In this document: positions 1 to 9,357 of the stretch, piece after piece | Layout of the letters: each line of letters opens with the position of its first letter | Numbering within the stretch: position 1 is the stretch's first letter | Origin: Bacillaceae bacterium IKA-2 | GTDB lineage: Bacteria; Bacillota; Bacilli; Bacillales; Anaerobacillaceae | Reading direction: 5' to 3' | Length of the DNA stretch: 64,000 nt | Assembly: GCA_031761875.1 (NCBI GenBank) | Contig: CP134492.1 | Span: 930,001-994,000, forward strand | Position numbers and translations under genes: made by a program | The notes under the pieces: model-generated | What the model was told of the DNA's origin: nothing | The model's database searches: none | Seen by the model: only the letters and a program-made list of their open reading frames with translations

Positions 1-453
1 ATTTTTGTCATTTCAGTAATCATTATTTTTTACCGACCATTATTACTAAGTACCTTCGATCCTATAATGGCAAAAGCGACTGGGTTACCAGTTAAGTTTA
101 TTCACTATATGCTAATGTTGTTGTTGTCGCTTGTAACAGTAGCATCGTTACAAACAGTAGGAATTATTCTTGTTGTTGCAATGCTTATTACACCAGGAGC
201 TACTGCGTACTTATTAACAGACCGTTTATCAACAATGCTTGTCTTGGCAGCAACTTTCGGGGTTATTTCAGGAGTCGTTGGCCTGTATTACTCAGTTCTT
301 TTTGATGTCAGCTCAGGCTCAACGATTGTTCTAGTGGCATCGCTACTGTTTGGCTTAGCGTTTTTCTTTTCTCCTAAACAGGGTTTAGTGTGGCGAAGTT
401 TACGAACATATACAGAAAATAGAAAATCCACAGAATTGGAAGGGGAAAAATAA
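1..453 (+). CDS. Metal ABC transporter permease, C-terminal part
   Basis: Partial gene: the reading frame is open from base 1, so the start lies upstream of the window. The 150 visible residues are almost entirely hydrophobic, with about four membrane segments. The stretch LQTVGIILVVAMLITPGATAY is the conserved part of ABC-3 family manganese/zinc/iron permeases. The protein would form the membrane channel of a metal importer. The next gene, a metal-binding lipoprotein, starts on the last base of this stop codon (TAATG), so the two are translationally coupled. The ATPase of this system should lie just upstream. Manganese or zinc is the likely substrate; the sequence does not decide. Confidence 0.9.
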   Translation: MFVISVIIIFYRPLLLSTFDPIMAKATGLPVKFIHYMLMLLLSLVTVASLQTVGIILVVAMLITPGATAYLLTDRLSTMLVLAATFGVISGVVGLYYSVLFDVSSGSTIVLVASLLFGLAFFFSPKQGLVWRSLRTYTENRKSTELEGEK

Positions 454-1373
454 TGTTTAACCAAAAATGCTCTGCTTTGCTAATTTTCTTAGTAGCTTCA
501 ATATTCCTAATGGTGGGGTGTAGTGCTGAAAAAACTGAAGGAGAGGTAGAAAACAACGTAGAAAAAGAAGGTCTTTCTATTGTTACAAGTTTTTCAATAG
601 TCGATAATATTGTTTCTGAGATAATTGGTGATAGGGGATCAACTAGTCATATTGTGCCTGTTGATGGTGCGCCAGAAGAGTATGATCCAATTAATAGTGA
701 TTTTCAAAAAGTAAGTGATGCAGATGTATTCTTTGCGAATGGGATGGGACTTGAAGCTTGGTTATCTCGAGTAACAAGTCAAGTAACAGATACTCCAATT
801 GTTGAAGTTAGTGATGGAATTGAAAAAATTCTTTTGGTAGGTTCTGAAGATGAGTATGATCCTCATGCTTGGTTAGATGTTAGTAATATTGAAATTTATG
901 TGAAAAATATCGTTAATACGCTAATTGAGCTTGATCCTGAAGGGGAAACGGTCTACAGAGAAAATAAAGAGGACTATTTAAAAGAACTTGATGAGCTCCA
1001 TAATTGGATATTGGAAGAAACGAATAAAATAGCTATAGAGAATAAAATCATCGTTATTAGTGAAAATGCGTTTAAATACTATGGAGATGCATACGGTTTT
1101 CATACAGAGGGGATTTGGGAATTGAATGCCCATGAAGAAGGTACGCCCGGACAAATATCTCGAGTTATTGACTTAGTAAACGACCGCAGTGTTCGTGCGC
1201 TATTTTTAGAGAAAACTGTTGATCGACGATATATGGAGCAAATTTCAACGGAAACAGGTGTTGAGATAGCGGGGAGTGTCTATACAGATTCTATAAGTAG
1301 TGCTGAAGATACAAATTCTTATCTAAAAATCATGAGAGCGAATACAGAAGCATTTATAGAGGGTTTAAAATAA
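453..1373 (+). CDS. Metal ABC transporter substrate-binding lipoprotein (TroA/MntA/ZnuA family)
   Basis: 306 residues. The signal peptide ends in a lipobox with Cys23 (LMVGC), so the protein should be a lipoprotein on the outer face of the membrane delivering metal to the overlapping permease. Family landmarks are PEEYDP (74-79), DPHAWLD (136-142), ENAFKYYG (204-211) and VYTDS (276-280). Compared with the family pattern His-His-His/Glu-Asp, the ligand positions read Glu75, His138, Glu204 and Asp279. There is no His-rich loop. This oxygen-richer site suits manganese or iron better than zinc, which is an inference. The gene is the last of its operon and is followed at once by a terminator. Confidence 0.9.
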   Translation: MFNQKCSALLIFLVASIFLMVGCSAEKTEGEVENNVEKEGLSIVTSFSIVDNIVSEIIGDRGSTSHIVPVDGAPEEYDPINSDFQKVSDADVFFANGMGLEAWLSRVTSQVTDTPIVEVSDGIEKILLVGSEDEYDPHAWLDVSNIEIYVKNIVNTLIELDPEGETVYRENKEDYLKELDELHNWILEETNKIAIENKIIVISENAFKYYGDAYGFHTEGIWELNAHEEGTPGQISRVIDLVNDRSVRALFLEKTVDRRYMEQISTETGVEIAGSVYTDSISSAEDTNSYLKIMRANTEAFIEGLK

Positions 1374-1375
1374 AT

Positions 1376-1410
1376 AAAAAGAGGCTGATGCATTCAGCCT
1401 TTTTTTATTT
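1376..1410 (+). terminator. Terminator after metal-binding lipoprotein gene
   Basis: The stem AGGCTGA/TTCAGCCT closes a short loop and is followed by a T-run. The A-run on the 5' side means it may also end ppk transcripts arriving from the other strand. Confidence 0.85.
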
Positions 1411-1456
1411 CGGTGTACCAGCTAAGGTACGATAGGCGATGGAATGTCCTTCTTTT

Positions 1457-3565
1457 TTAACTATCTTCAAAAAACTTAGCGGCCATCTGATAAAAAATCA
1501 TTTGGCTTTGAATCTCAACATCATTCTCCGCTTTCTTTACATAATTGTAACTTCCATCTTCATCTTGTTGTCTTGCTTTCATATTATCTTTTAAAGTAAT
1601 CTCTAAAATTTCTATAACACGTTTTTTAATTTGCTCATTAAAAATTGGGAAGAGGATTTCAATCCGTTTTTCCATATTTCTTGTCATCCAGTCAGCGGAA
1701 GATAAATAAATTGCTTGTTCATCGCCATGTTGGAAATAAAAGATGCGACTATGTTCTAAAAAGCGATCAACAATACTCGTTACAGTAATATTGTCACTTA
1801 CTCCGGCGATTTTAGGACGCAAGCAGCAGATCCCCCTAATGATCAAATCAATTTTAACACCAGCCTGGCTTGCCTGATAAAGTTTGATAATAATCGGCTT
1901 ATCAGTAAGGGAATTCATTTTCGCAATAATTCTTCCGTTCCCATTTTTTTTATGGTATTGAATTTCTTCCTCGATTAATCTTAAGAAAGTTTCTCTTATT
2001 TCAAATGGTGCAGTAGAAAGATAATGCCATTTTGGTTTTTCACTAAAGCCACTTAAGTTATTGAAAAAATTTGTAGCATCAATACCAAATTTTTCATCAC
2101 AAGTTAGTAAACCCATATCCGTATAAAGTTTGGCAGTAGAATCATTGTAATTTCCTGTGCCTAAATGAACAAAGCGTTGAATCTCGTTATTTTCAAGTCG
2201 GACAATGAGTGTTATTTTACTATGAGTTTTTAATGCGGTAATTCCATAGATAACATGAACACCTGATTTTTCTAACTTTTTTGCCCATTGAATATTTTTT
2301 TCTTCATCAAAGCGGGCCTTAAGCTCAACAAGAACAGTGACCTGCTTCCCGTTTTCAGCTGCTCTTGCTAAAGCATCAATAATTGGTGAGTCACCACTGA
2401 CTCGATAAAGGGTTTGTTTGATCGCTAGCACACTAGGGTCATCAGCAGCATTAGAAATAAAATCAATGATTGGCTGAAATGATTCATACGGGTGATGTAG
2501 AAAAATATCATTTTTTAAGATTGCTTCATAAATATTTTCATCATTAGCCAGATCTTCAGGTGGTTGTGGAATAAGTGTCTCATTAACTAAATAATCGTGA
2601 TCAGCACTGATAGTGGAGTAAAATTTAAATAAGTATGTTAAATCTAAAGGTCCATTAAAAGTATAAACGTCTTTTTGTTTTAATTCTAAAACTTCTAATA
2701 AAAATGGTAATACTTTTTCAGACATTCTTCCAATTTGCATTTCAAGACGAACAGCCGCTCCTGATTTACGCTTTTTTAACTCTTTTTCAATTTCACGCAA
2801 TAAGTCACGGGCACCTTCCTCATGGATTGTTAAGTCGGCATTTCTGGTAATTCGGAAGGGAGAGACTGATAAAACTTTAAAACCATTAAAGAGTTTATGT
2901 ATAAAATGACTGATCACATCTTCTAAAAATATAAATTGGCTTTTATTATTGGAAGAAGGAAGTTCAATAAAACGAGCCAAGACACTGGGAACTTGAACGA
3001 TAGCTAGTTTATCTTTATTAGCATTGGAATCCGATAAAAGGACAGCTAAGTTTAAACTTTTATTTAATAGCATTGGAAAAGGACGATAAGCATCGATTGC
3101 CATTGGCGTTAACACCGGCATAATATACCTGCTAAAACGTTCTTTTAAAAAATGTAATTGTTCATTATTACACTGTTCAATTGCTAAAAATTGAAAGCCC
3201 TCATGGTATAGCATTGGTAAGAGTGTTTCAGTATATAAGTGGTCTTGTAATGTAACAATACGATGATTAAAAGAAGCGATTCTTGCTAATTGCTCTTTAG
3301 GTGTTAATCCGGCTTTATTTTCAGGTTTGTTATAACCTGCTTTAACTTGGTCTTTTATGCCAGCAACTCTTACCATAAAGAATTCGTCTAAATTGGAACT
3401 GAAAATAGCCAAAAATTTTAACCGTTCTAAAAGGGGGTTTCGTTCATCGATTGCTTCTTCTAGCACTCGTTCGTTAAATCTAAGCCAACTTAGTTCTCGG
3501 TTATTATAAAAGTTAGGGTTATTGAGATCGATATAGTTGTTTGTGGGATTCGCGCTTTTCTGCAT
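1457..3565 (-). CDS. ppk: Polyphosphate kinase 1
   Basis: 702 residues, full length for Ppk1. It reversibly transfers the gamma phosphate of ATP to inorganic polyphosphate. The N-terminus (NRELSWLRFNERVLEEA, about 22-38) is the family signature. The two phospholipase-D-like halves carry the conserved histidine regions: LKTHSK and FVHLGTGNYN are the autophosphorylation and catalytic areas. The start ATG has an AAAGGTGA ribosome binding site. It follows ppx on the same strand with a 169-base gap, so the two form a polyphosphate synthesis/degradation pair, probably co-expressed. No pho box was recognised. Confidence 0.97.
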   Translation of the reverse strand: MQKSANPTNNYIDLNNPNFYNNRELSWLRFNERVLEEAIDERNPLLERLKFLAIFSSNLDEFFMVRVAGIKDQVKAGYNKPENKAGLTPKEQLARIASFNHRIVTLQDHLYTETLLPMLYHEGFQFLAIEQCNNEQLHFLKERFSRYIMPVLTPMAIDAYRPFPMLLNKSLNLAVLLSDSNANKDKLAIVQVPSVLARFIELPSSNNKSQFIFLEDVISHFIHKLFNGFKVLSVSPFRITRNADLTIHEEGARDLLREIEKELKKRKSGAAVRLEMQIGRMSEKVLPFLLEVLELKQKDVYTFNGPLDLTYLFKFYSTISADHDYLVNETLIPQPPEDLANDENIYEAILKNDIFLHHPYESFQPIIDFISNAADDPSVLAIKQTLYRVSGDSPIIDALARAAENGKQVTVLVELKARFDEEKNIQWAKKLEKSGVHVIYGITALKTHSKITLIVRLENNEIQRFVHLGTGNYNDSTAKLYTDMGLLTCDEKFGIDATNFFNNLSGFSEKPKWHYLSTAPFEIRETFLRLIEEEIQYHKKNGNGRIIAKMNSLTDKPIIIKLYQASQAGVKIDLIIRGICCLRPKIAGVSDNITVTSIVDRFLEHSRIFYFQHGDEQAIYLSSADWMTRNMEKRIEILFPIFNEQIKKRVIEILEITLKDNMKARQQDEDGSYNYVKKAENDVEIQSQMIFYQMAAKFFEDS

Positions 3566-3621
3566 AACAACTCACCTTTCATTACATTATAGTCAGGCTA
3601 TAGATACCTCTTTAGAGGGCA

Positions 3622-3676
3622 ATGGAGCTAGACGTTCCAAAAGGTAAAAAATCAACTTTTGGAACGAGCTCATTTT
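3622..3676 (-). repeat. Hairpin between ppx and ppk, contains repeat-family-1 core
   Basis: The inverted repeat GTTCCAAAAG/CTTTTGGAAC is bracketed by GAGCT/AGCTC and lies downstream of ppx. Its flank GGAGCTAGAC is the reverse complement of the TCTAGCTCC core of the dispersed intergenic repeat seen elsewhere in the window. There is no T-run, so it is more likely a repeat remnant or an mRNA-stabilising hairpin than a terminator. Confidence 0.5.
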
Positions 3677-3734
3677 AATCACATTTTTTAGTCTATCAGT
3701 AATTTATTAAGGCAATGTAAATTTTATGTTAACT

Positions 3735-5264
3735 TTAGCGAGAAAATAGTAATTCGATCCGTTTTTTTAAAGATTTTTCTAAGTGTTTTTTATATTTTTG
3801 GGTTTGTATTTCTTCAAAGTGAGCGTCTAATAGACAAGTAAGTTTAAGCGTAATCCTGGTATCATTTGTTTCAACAATACGAACATTAGAAATACTTTGT
3901 TGTCTCGTTATGTTTAAGCTATCCGTAAATTTAAGAATTGCTCCTAGCATTTCAAGTTTTTCAACGGCTTCTCCATCAAACCATTCTTTGTAAGGAGCGA
4001 GATAAGAAAGGAGAGCCTTTTTTGATTTAAAAGAAGCAATAAGGGCTATTTTTAATCGCTCGATGTGAGTCAATCCATCGATAGAAAGATTAGTTAATAT
4101 ATAAAATGTATGCTGACTACTCGATTCATAACTGATATGTTCCCCGGAATATCGCACACGACAGCTTAAATGAAGTAAGCGTAAATTTATATCTGTTAAT
4201 TTATGTTTAAAATGAGGGAAGAACTCATAATAAAGCTGAGTCGCTAGTTTTGATATGTATTTTACGTTATCAATATCAACCTCATAATCTTGACTTAATT
4301 GATAAAAACTTTCTTCTGCTACATTTGGAAAGCTATCAATTTGTAATTGTTGAAAAAGTTCTTCGTAAAAAAGCCCATCTCGTAAACCTTTATTACTTAC
4401 AATGAACTGGTTGGCACCACTGACTTCCATAAACATAAAAATAGCTTCAGCAGCAGGAATAATAATATCAGCACGATCTTTTGAAAGTCCATCTACCATT
4501 TGCCTTTGTTTAAACGACAGTTTTTTTAAGTCATCAGTGATTGACTCGATATTTCCATAGCTCATTTCGTATTGATGTAATCCTCCGAGGGGATAGTCTG
4601 TTCGAGCTTGAGATATTAAGGCGAGATTACGTGCACTTCCACCAATTCCGATAACTGGGAGATTATTTTGTTCGAGCCACTTTAATGACGAAAACTGCTC
4701 TTTTAAAAATAACAATAAATCTGTTGATTCTTGTTTTGTTGGTAATTCATTTTTGATAAATGTTTGCTTAAGTGTAATAGCTCCAAAAGGAAAACTATGA
4801 TAATGAAGCAAGTGCCTGTTTTTAAATAAAGTTATTTCAGTACTGCCACCACCAATATCAATTGTTAGGCCATCTTCGATATTAGTTGAGTTTGTTACTG
4901 CCAAATAGCCAAAAAAAGCTTCTTCATACTCAGATAAAACTCGAATCTCGAAATCAGTTGCCTCAGTCACCGCGCTAATAATTTTCGGTTGATTTTTGGC
5001 CTGTCTAATAGCTGCGGTTGCCACACATTTAGTTTTTGTTACATTATATGTTCTTGTTATTTCTTGAAAATGGTGTAAAGCTTCCAACAGTATTGTAATT
5101 CCTTTGTTTGTGATATTACCATCTTTATTAAAATGGCTACTAAGTCTAGCCACTACTTTTAAGTTTTGGACTTCTTTGTAAAAGCCCTGTTTATCTAACC
5201 CGAATATTACTAGGCGAATTGAGTTAGACCCAATATCAATTAGGGCAATATTTTGTTTCTTCAT
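3735..5264 (-). CDS. ppx: Exopolyphosphatase (Ppx/GppA family)
   Basis: 509 residues. The N-terminus IALIDIGSNSIRLVIF (6-21) and the later TIDIGGGSTEITLF are the two phosphate-binding motifs of the sugar kinase/Hsp70 fold used by Ppx/GppA enzymes. The C-terminal half is helical with an HD-like arrangement, as in long Ppx proteins. It should release phosphate from polyphosphate ends; pppGpp hydrolysis is the family's alternative activity. It has a good AGGAGG site and is divergent from the zinc-transport operon at 5454. It is the first gene of a ppx-ppk pair on the minus strand. Confidence 0.95.
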   Translation of the reverse strand: MKKQNIALIDIGSNSIRLVIFGLDKQGFYKEVQNLKVVARLSSHFNKDGNITNKGITILLEALHHFQEITRTYNVTKTKCVATAAIRQAKNQPKIISAVTEATDFEIRVLSEYEEAFFGYLAVTNSTNIEDGLTIDIGGGSTEITLFKNRHLLHYHSFPFGAITLKQTFIKNELPTKQESTDLLLFLKEQFSSLKWLEQNNLPVIGIGGSARNLALISQARTDYPLGGLHQYEMSYGNIESITDDLKKLSFKQRQMVDGLSKDRADIIIPAAEAIFMFMEVSGANQFIVSNKGLRDGLFYEELFQQLQIDSFPNVAEESFYQLSQDYEVDIDNVKYISKLATQLYYEFFPHFKHKLTDINLRLLHLSCRVRYSGEHISYESSSQHTFYILTNLSIDGLTHIERLKIALIASFKSKKALLSYLAPYKEWFDGEAVEKLEMLGAILKFTDSLNITRQQSISNVRIVETNDTRITLKLTCLLDAHFEEIQTQKYKKHLEKSLKKRIELLFSR

Positions 5265-5453
5265 TTAATTTAGAACCTCCTAATTCGATTGCGTTTCCTT
5301 ATTTGAGTGTGCTCCAAAAGGTAAAAATCGATCTTATTGAATAACCTCTATTATATAATACTATACTGAAAGGGAACTTCATTTACAAAAAATACATAGT
5401 CATGTATACTACAAATGTGTAAATCGGAATGGTTCTTAATGGAGGAACGCTAT

Positions 5454-6233
5454 ATGGTGAATAAAGCTGAAGATAATTTAATTAATATCGAAAATTTATA
5501 TTTTAAGTATGGAAACAGAAGTGTTTTAGAAAATGTAAACTTAGAAATCAATAGAGGAGCATTTTTAGGATTAGTAGGCCCTAACGGCTCAGGAAAGTCA
5601 ACTTTACTAAATTGTATATTGGGGTTACAACAGCCACAAAAAGGTGTGATTAAGCTATTTGGTGAAACTTTAGCTGAATTTAAGCAATGGGATAAAATTG
5701 GTTTTGTTTCCCAAAAAGCAAATAACTTTAATACTGGCTTTCCGGCCTCTGTTTTTGAAGTTGTTTCGATGGGATTGTTTGGAAAGGTAGGTCTTTTTCG
5801 TTTTCTTACAAAACAACATAAAGAAAAAGTGAAAGCTGTTATTGAGCTTGTCGGAATGACCGAGTACGCAAAGCAAAATATTGGCGAGCTTTCAGGTGGG
5901 CAGCAGCAGCGTGTTTTTATCGCGAGAGCATTAGTGAGTGATCCTGAGTTATTAATTCTAGACGAGCCAACAGTGGGGGTAGATAGCAAATCTGTTACAA
6001 GCTTTTATGCCATGTTAAGTGAACTTAATAAAAACGGGATTACTTTACTTTTAGTTACCCATGATGTTGAAATTATGACTGAACATGTTACTGGTGTAGC
6101 CTGCTTAAATAAACATTTACATTTCCATGGAAATACGAATGATTTCAAAGAAAATCATATTCTTTCAGCTTTTCATGGTCAGAATGCCCACTTGCTGATT
6201 CATAATCATGATCATGAACACGGGGGGAAGTAG
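5454..6233 (+). CDS. Zinc/manganese ABC transporter ATP-binding protein (ZnuC/AdcC-like)
   Basis: 260 residues from the ATG at 5454, chosen because GGAGG lies 8 bases upstream; a longer reading frame opens at 5415 but has no such site. Walker A is GPNGSGKST, the ABC signature is LSGGQQQR and Walker B is LLILDEP, all intact. The C-terminal tail is rich in histidine (IHNHDHEHGG), typical of zinc-handling ATPases. It energises the permease that follows after one base. With that permease and the Fur-type regulator it forms a ZurA-ZurM-Zur-like group. No substrate-binding lipoprotein is encoded here; the one at 453 is in a separate operon. Confidence 0.93.
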   Translation: MVNKAEDNLINIENLYFKYGNRSVLENVNLEINRGAFLGLVGPNGSGKSTLLNCILGLQQPQKGVIKLFGETLAEFKQWDKIGFVSQKANNFNTGFPASVFEVVSMGLFGKVGLFRFLTKQHKEKVKAVIELVGMTEYAKQNIGELSGGQQQRVFIARALVSDPELLILDEPTVGVDSKSVTSFYAMLSELNKNGITLLLVTHDVEIMTEHVTGVACLNKHLHFHGNTNDFKENHILSAFHGQNAHLLIHNHDHEHGGK

Positions 6234-6234
6234 A

Positions 6235-7068
6235 ATGGAAATAATTTCAGTATTTCTCCAGTATGAATTTTTAAGGAATGCTTTTTATTCTGGACTCATG
6301 GTCGGATTTTTGGCTCCTGTTTTAGGAGTCTTTTTAGTTGTGAGACGCTTGTCGCTCATTGCTGATGCACTTTCTCATATTACGTTAGCTGGAATTGCCG
6401 CTAGCCTATTATTAGGTAAGTATGTATTATTTTTTGCAGCACTTAATCCGCTTTATTTAGGGATTTTCTTTTCTGTTAGTGGTGCCCTCCTTATTGAAAA
6501 ACTAAGATCTATTTATAAAACGTATCAAGAGCTTTCAATTGCAATTATTCTTTCTGCGGGCATCGGTGTAGGTGTAATCTTTATATCTTTAGCTGATGGT
6601 TTTAATACGGATTTGTTTAATTATTTATTTGGTAGTGTCATTGCTGTGACTCGTTCGGATTTATGGACAATCTCGATTATTACATTAGTTGTAACTATAC
6701 TTTTAATTATCTTTTATAAAGAACTTTTCTTTTTGTCGTTTGATGAAGAACAAGCAATTGTTTCAGGTATTAATAAGCGCTTGGTTCACCTAGTTTTTGT
6801 GATCATGGTAGCTCTTGTTATTGCTTCTTCAATGAGGATTGTTGGGATTTTGCTCGTTAGTTCCTTAATGTCATTACCGGTAGCCGCAAGCATGCGAATT
6901 GCTAAAGGCTTTAAACAGATGTTTGTTTATGCAGTTATATTTGGAGAACTTTCTGTTATAGTTGGGTTAATAAGTGCCTACCATTTAAATTTAGCGCCTG
7001 GAGGTACAATTGTAGTAACTGCAGTACTGATCTTAATAGTGACGATTTTATTAAAAAGAAAACAATAG
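6235..7068 (+). CDS. Zinc/manganese ABC transporter permease (ZnuB/AdcB-like)
   Basis: 278 residues from the ATG at 6235, which has a GGGGGGAAG site just upstream and starts one base after the ATPase stop codon. ABC-3 family permease with seven to eight membrane segments. The motif DALSHITLAGIA (cytoplasmic loop contacting the ATPase) and the C-terminal MRIVGILLVSSLMSLPVAAS stretch are conserved. It should carry zinc (or manganese) across the membrane with the ATPase at 5454. The Zur-like regulator follows 75 bases downstream, supporting zinc. Confidence 0.93.
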   Translation: MEIISVFLQYEFLRNAFYSGLMVGFLAPVLGVFLVVRRLSLIADALSHITLAGIAASLLLGKYVLFFAALNPLYLGIFFSVSGALLIEKLRSIYKTYQELSIAIILSAGIGVGVIFISLADGFNTDLFNYLFGSVIAVTRSDLWTISIITLVVTILLIIFYKELFFLSFDEEQAIVSGINKRLVHLVFVIMVALVIASSMRIVGILLVSSLMSLPVAASMRIAKGFKQMFVYAVIFGELSVIVGLISAYHLNLAPGGTIVVTAVLILIVTILLKRKQ

Positions 7069-7091
7069 CTCGTTTAGTATAGGCTGGATTA

Positions 7092-7104
7092 AATGAATTT
7101 CATT
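7092..7104. promoter_or_regulatory. Odd palindrome upstream of zur, also found upstream of ldh
   Basis: AATGAA-T-TTCATT, an exact inverted repeat around one base, lies between the permease and zur. The same sequence with one more base pair (GAATGAATTTCATTC) is at 32897 downstream of the ldh promoter. It may be an operator; the binding protein is unknown. Confidence 0.35.
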
Positions 7105-7143
7105 CGATAGATTTTGTTTTGCAGAGGGAGGTCGATTTGTTTT

Positions 7144-7554
7144 ATGGATGTAACACAAGCATTGCAGTTATTGAAGGAAAAAGGGTACAAACATACTGGA
7201 AAAAGAGAACAGATGATTGAGCTTTTTTCACAACAAAAAAGATACATTGCAGCCAAGGATGTATTAGAAGCGATGCAAAGTGATTATCCGGGGTTAAGTT
7301 TTGATACGATTTATCGTAACCTAGCTACATTTGTAGAGTTAGGAATTATTGAAATGACTGAGCTTGACGGTGAAAAAAAATTCCGTTTTAGCTGCGCAAC
7401 TGATGAACATCATCATCATATTATTTGTTTACAATGTGGAAAAACAAGGCATATTCATTTATGTCCGATGGATCAACTAACTGGTGATACAAGCGATTTT
7501 AAAATAGTCGGTCATAAATTTGAAGTTTATGGCTATTGTCAGGCTTGTAGATAA
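7144..7554 (+). CDS. zur: Fur-family zinc uptake regulator Zur
   Basis: 136 residues from the ATG at 7144, preceded by AGGGAGG; an upstream extension of ten residues has no family similarity. The N-terminal winged helix is KREQMIELFSQQKRYIAAKDV followed by LSFDTIYRNLATFVELGI. The C-terminal half has the HHHHIICLQCGK histidine/cysteine metal site and a second CxxC (CQAC) that form the structural zinc site. It is linked to a zinc-type ATPase and permease, as in B. subtilis (yqfV), where Zur represses zinc import when zinc is plentiful. PerR or Fur are alternatives on sequence alone; the context favours Zur. Confidence 0.9.
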   Translation: MDVTQALQLLKEKGYKHTGKREQMIELFSQQKRYIAAKDVLEAMQSDYPGLSFDTIYRNLATFVELGIIEMTELDGEKKFRFSCATDEHHHHIICLQCGKTRHIHLCPMDQLTGDTSDFKIVGHKFEVYGYCQACR

Positions 7555-7605
7555 AAAAGCACGAAAAAAAACCTCTAAATTAAAGGTTTTTTTTCGTGCT
7601 TTTTT
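7555..7605 (+). terminator. Strong terminator after zur
   Basis: A long near-perfect stem, AAAAAGCACGAAAAAAAACCT/AGGTTTTTTTTCGTGCTTTTT, closes a short loop. It is A-rich and T-rich on the two sides, so it can work in both directions. Confidence 0.92.
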
Positions 7606-7756
7606 ATTTTTTTAATAAAAATAAAAAAGTAAGCCTTTACATTGCGTTTTCGTAACTAAGTTGTAAAAACTAAGCAGATAATAGCTTGTTATTATTCTGT
7701 TATAATTAATCAATATCATAAAAAATTTCATTATTAAACTTGGAGGAGTTATCTAA

Positions 7757-9352
7757 ATGTTAAGTTTGTCATTATTAACCGATCCTTTAATACTCATATT
7801 TTTGGTTTTATTTATTGGCTCGTTAATTGGGAAATTAGAGTATAAGGGAATAAATTTAGGAGCTTCAGGAGTATTACTTTTTGCCATGGTGTTAGGACAT
7901 TTTGGCTATCAAATTCCCTCGGTTATACAAAATTTTGGTCTAAGTTTATTTATAGTCTCTGTAGGCTTACAGGCTGGACCGAGATTTTTTAAGATGATGA
8001 GAACTAGTGGGGTAGTGTTTGGGATTTTAGGATTTTTAATTATTATTATTGCGTCTGTCACTACGTTCTTGGTAGCGAAACTATTCGATCTTTCCGCTCC
8101 ACTAAGTATAGGTCTGATGACCGGAGCTCTGACGAGTACGCCTGGTTTAGCGGCAGCGCTAGAAGCAACCAATGATCCGATTGTTTCTGTTGGTTATGGA
8201 ATTGCTTATCCTTTTGGAGTTATTTCTGTAGTTTTATTCGTTCAACTTTTTCCTAAAGTGTTGAAAGTTGATTTAAAGAGAGATTTAAGAAGAACACTTA
8301 GTCCATTTAAGCATAAAAGTACTCTTAAAAAGATGGTAGTTGCTATTCATAATGATGCTATTCATAAAAAAACTTTAAAAGAACTCCAATCACTGGTTCA
8401 AAGCGAAGCCGTTATTAGTCGAATTATTAGAGGTGATCGAAATTTTCTAGGAAGAAATGATACGGTTCTCTTAAAAGGCGATGAGGTCATTGCAGTAGGA
8501 TATCCTGGGGACCTAAACAGGTTAAAGGAAGCGGTTGGTTCAGAGATAACGACGAAAGTAAATATTAGAGAAAACTTGAAATTGCACCGTGTCGTTGTTG
8601 ATTGTCAAGAAATGATTGGGAAAAATCTTCGTGAAATTAAATTAAGGGAATGTTATAGCGTTACAGTTACTAGATTAGAACGGGAAGGATATGAGTTTAT
8701 TCCAAGTGCCACGTGGCGCTTAGAACGAGGAGATGTACTATCGGTTGTTTGTAGTCCTGAGAGGATCAAAGCTGTTGAGGAGCTATTTGGATCAAAACAA
8801 CATCAAGAAGTAAATGTGCATATTTTTTCGTTAAGTATTATTTTGTTAATTGGGCTTCTCGTTGGAAGGATTCCAATTCTTATCCCAGGAATTGGAACAA
8901 TGACTTTAGGGATTGCGGGTGGACCATTATTAATTGCTATTATCATCGGTCACTATGGTAAAATAGGACCAATAAAAGCTAGGTTTTATCAACCTGCTAA
9001 TCGTGTTATTAGGGACATAGGCTTAGTTCTTTTCTTAGCAGGTGCAGGTACAACTGCAGGACAAGGCTTAGTCGAAGTCATTCAAAAAGAAGGTTTTATA
9101 TTAATCTTGTCTGGTGCAATCATTACGATCGTTCCATTAGTAACAGCGTTTTTTATTGCCAAGAAACTATTCCATTTAAGCGTCATTCATTCATTAGGAG
9201 CAATATGTGGCGGTATGACTAGTACACCTGGTTTAGGAGCATGTAATGATTTAATAGATACGGACGATCCGGCTATGGCTTATGCTGCGGCATATCCTAT
9301 CGCGTTATTATCTATAGCGGTTGCTTCACAAATATTGGCATTGATTTTATAA
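7757..9352 (+). CDS. AspT/YidE/YbjL-type transporter with two TrkA-C domains
   Basis: 531 residues in the family architecture: a membrane half (about 1-165), two cytoplasmic RCK C-terminal (TrkA-C) domains (about 190-345) and a second membrane half (about 350-531). The two membrane halves are internal repeats, each carrying a TSTPGL motif (MTGALTSTPGLAAA and GGMTSTPGLGA). Characterised members are aspartate:alanine exchangers; this substrate is unknown. The ATG has a TTGGAGG site. It is monocistronic between two strong terminators. Not part of the usual B. subtilis order as far as I recall, so likely a lineage-specific gene. Confidence 0.85.
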   Translation: MLSLSLLTDPLILIFLVLFIGSLIGKLEYKGINLGASGVLLFAMVLGHFGYQIPSVIQNFGLSLFIVSVGLQAGPRFFKMMRTSGVVFGILGFLIIIIASVTTFLVAKLFDLSAPLSIGLMTGALTSTPGLAAALEATNDPIVSVGYGIAYPFGVISVVLFVQLFPKVLKVDLKRDLRRTLSPFKHKSTLKKMVVAIHNDAIHKKTLKELQSLVQSEAVISRIIRGDRNFLGRNDTVLLKGDEVIAVGYPGDLNRLKEAVGSEITTKVNIRENLKLHRVVVDCQEMIGKNLREIKLRECYSVTVTRLEREGYEFIPSATWRLERGDVLSVVCSPERIKAVEELFGSKQHQEVNVHIFSLSIILLIGLLVGRIPILIPGIGTMTLGIAGGPLLIAIIIGHYGKIGPIKARFYQPANRVIRDIGLVLFLAGAGTTAGQGLVEVIQKEGFILILSGAIITIVPLVTAFFIAKKLFHLSVIHSLGAICGGMTSTPGLGACNDLIDTDDPAMAYAAAYPIALLSIAVASQILALIL

Positions 9353-9357
9353 AGAAA

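Noticed and set aside
5421-5438. Zur-box-like sequence before the zinc ATPase gene
   Set aside because: AAATCGGAATGGTTCTTA matches only about nine of fourteen positions of the B. subtilis Zur site, and the second half is poor.
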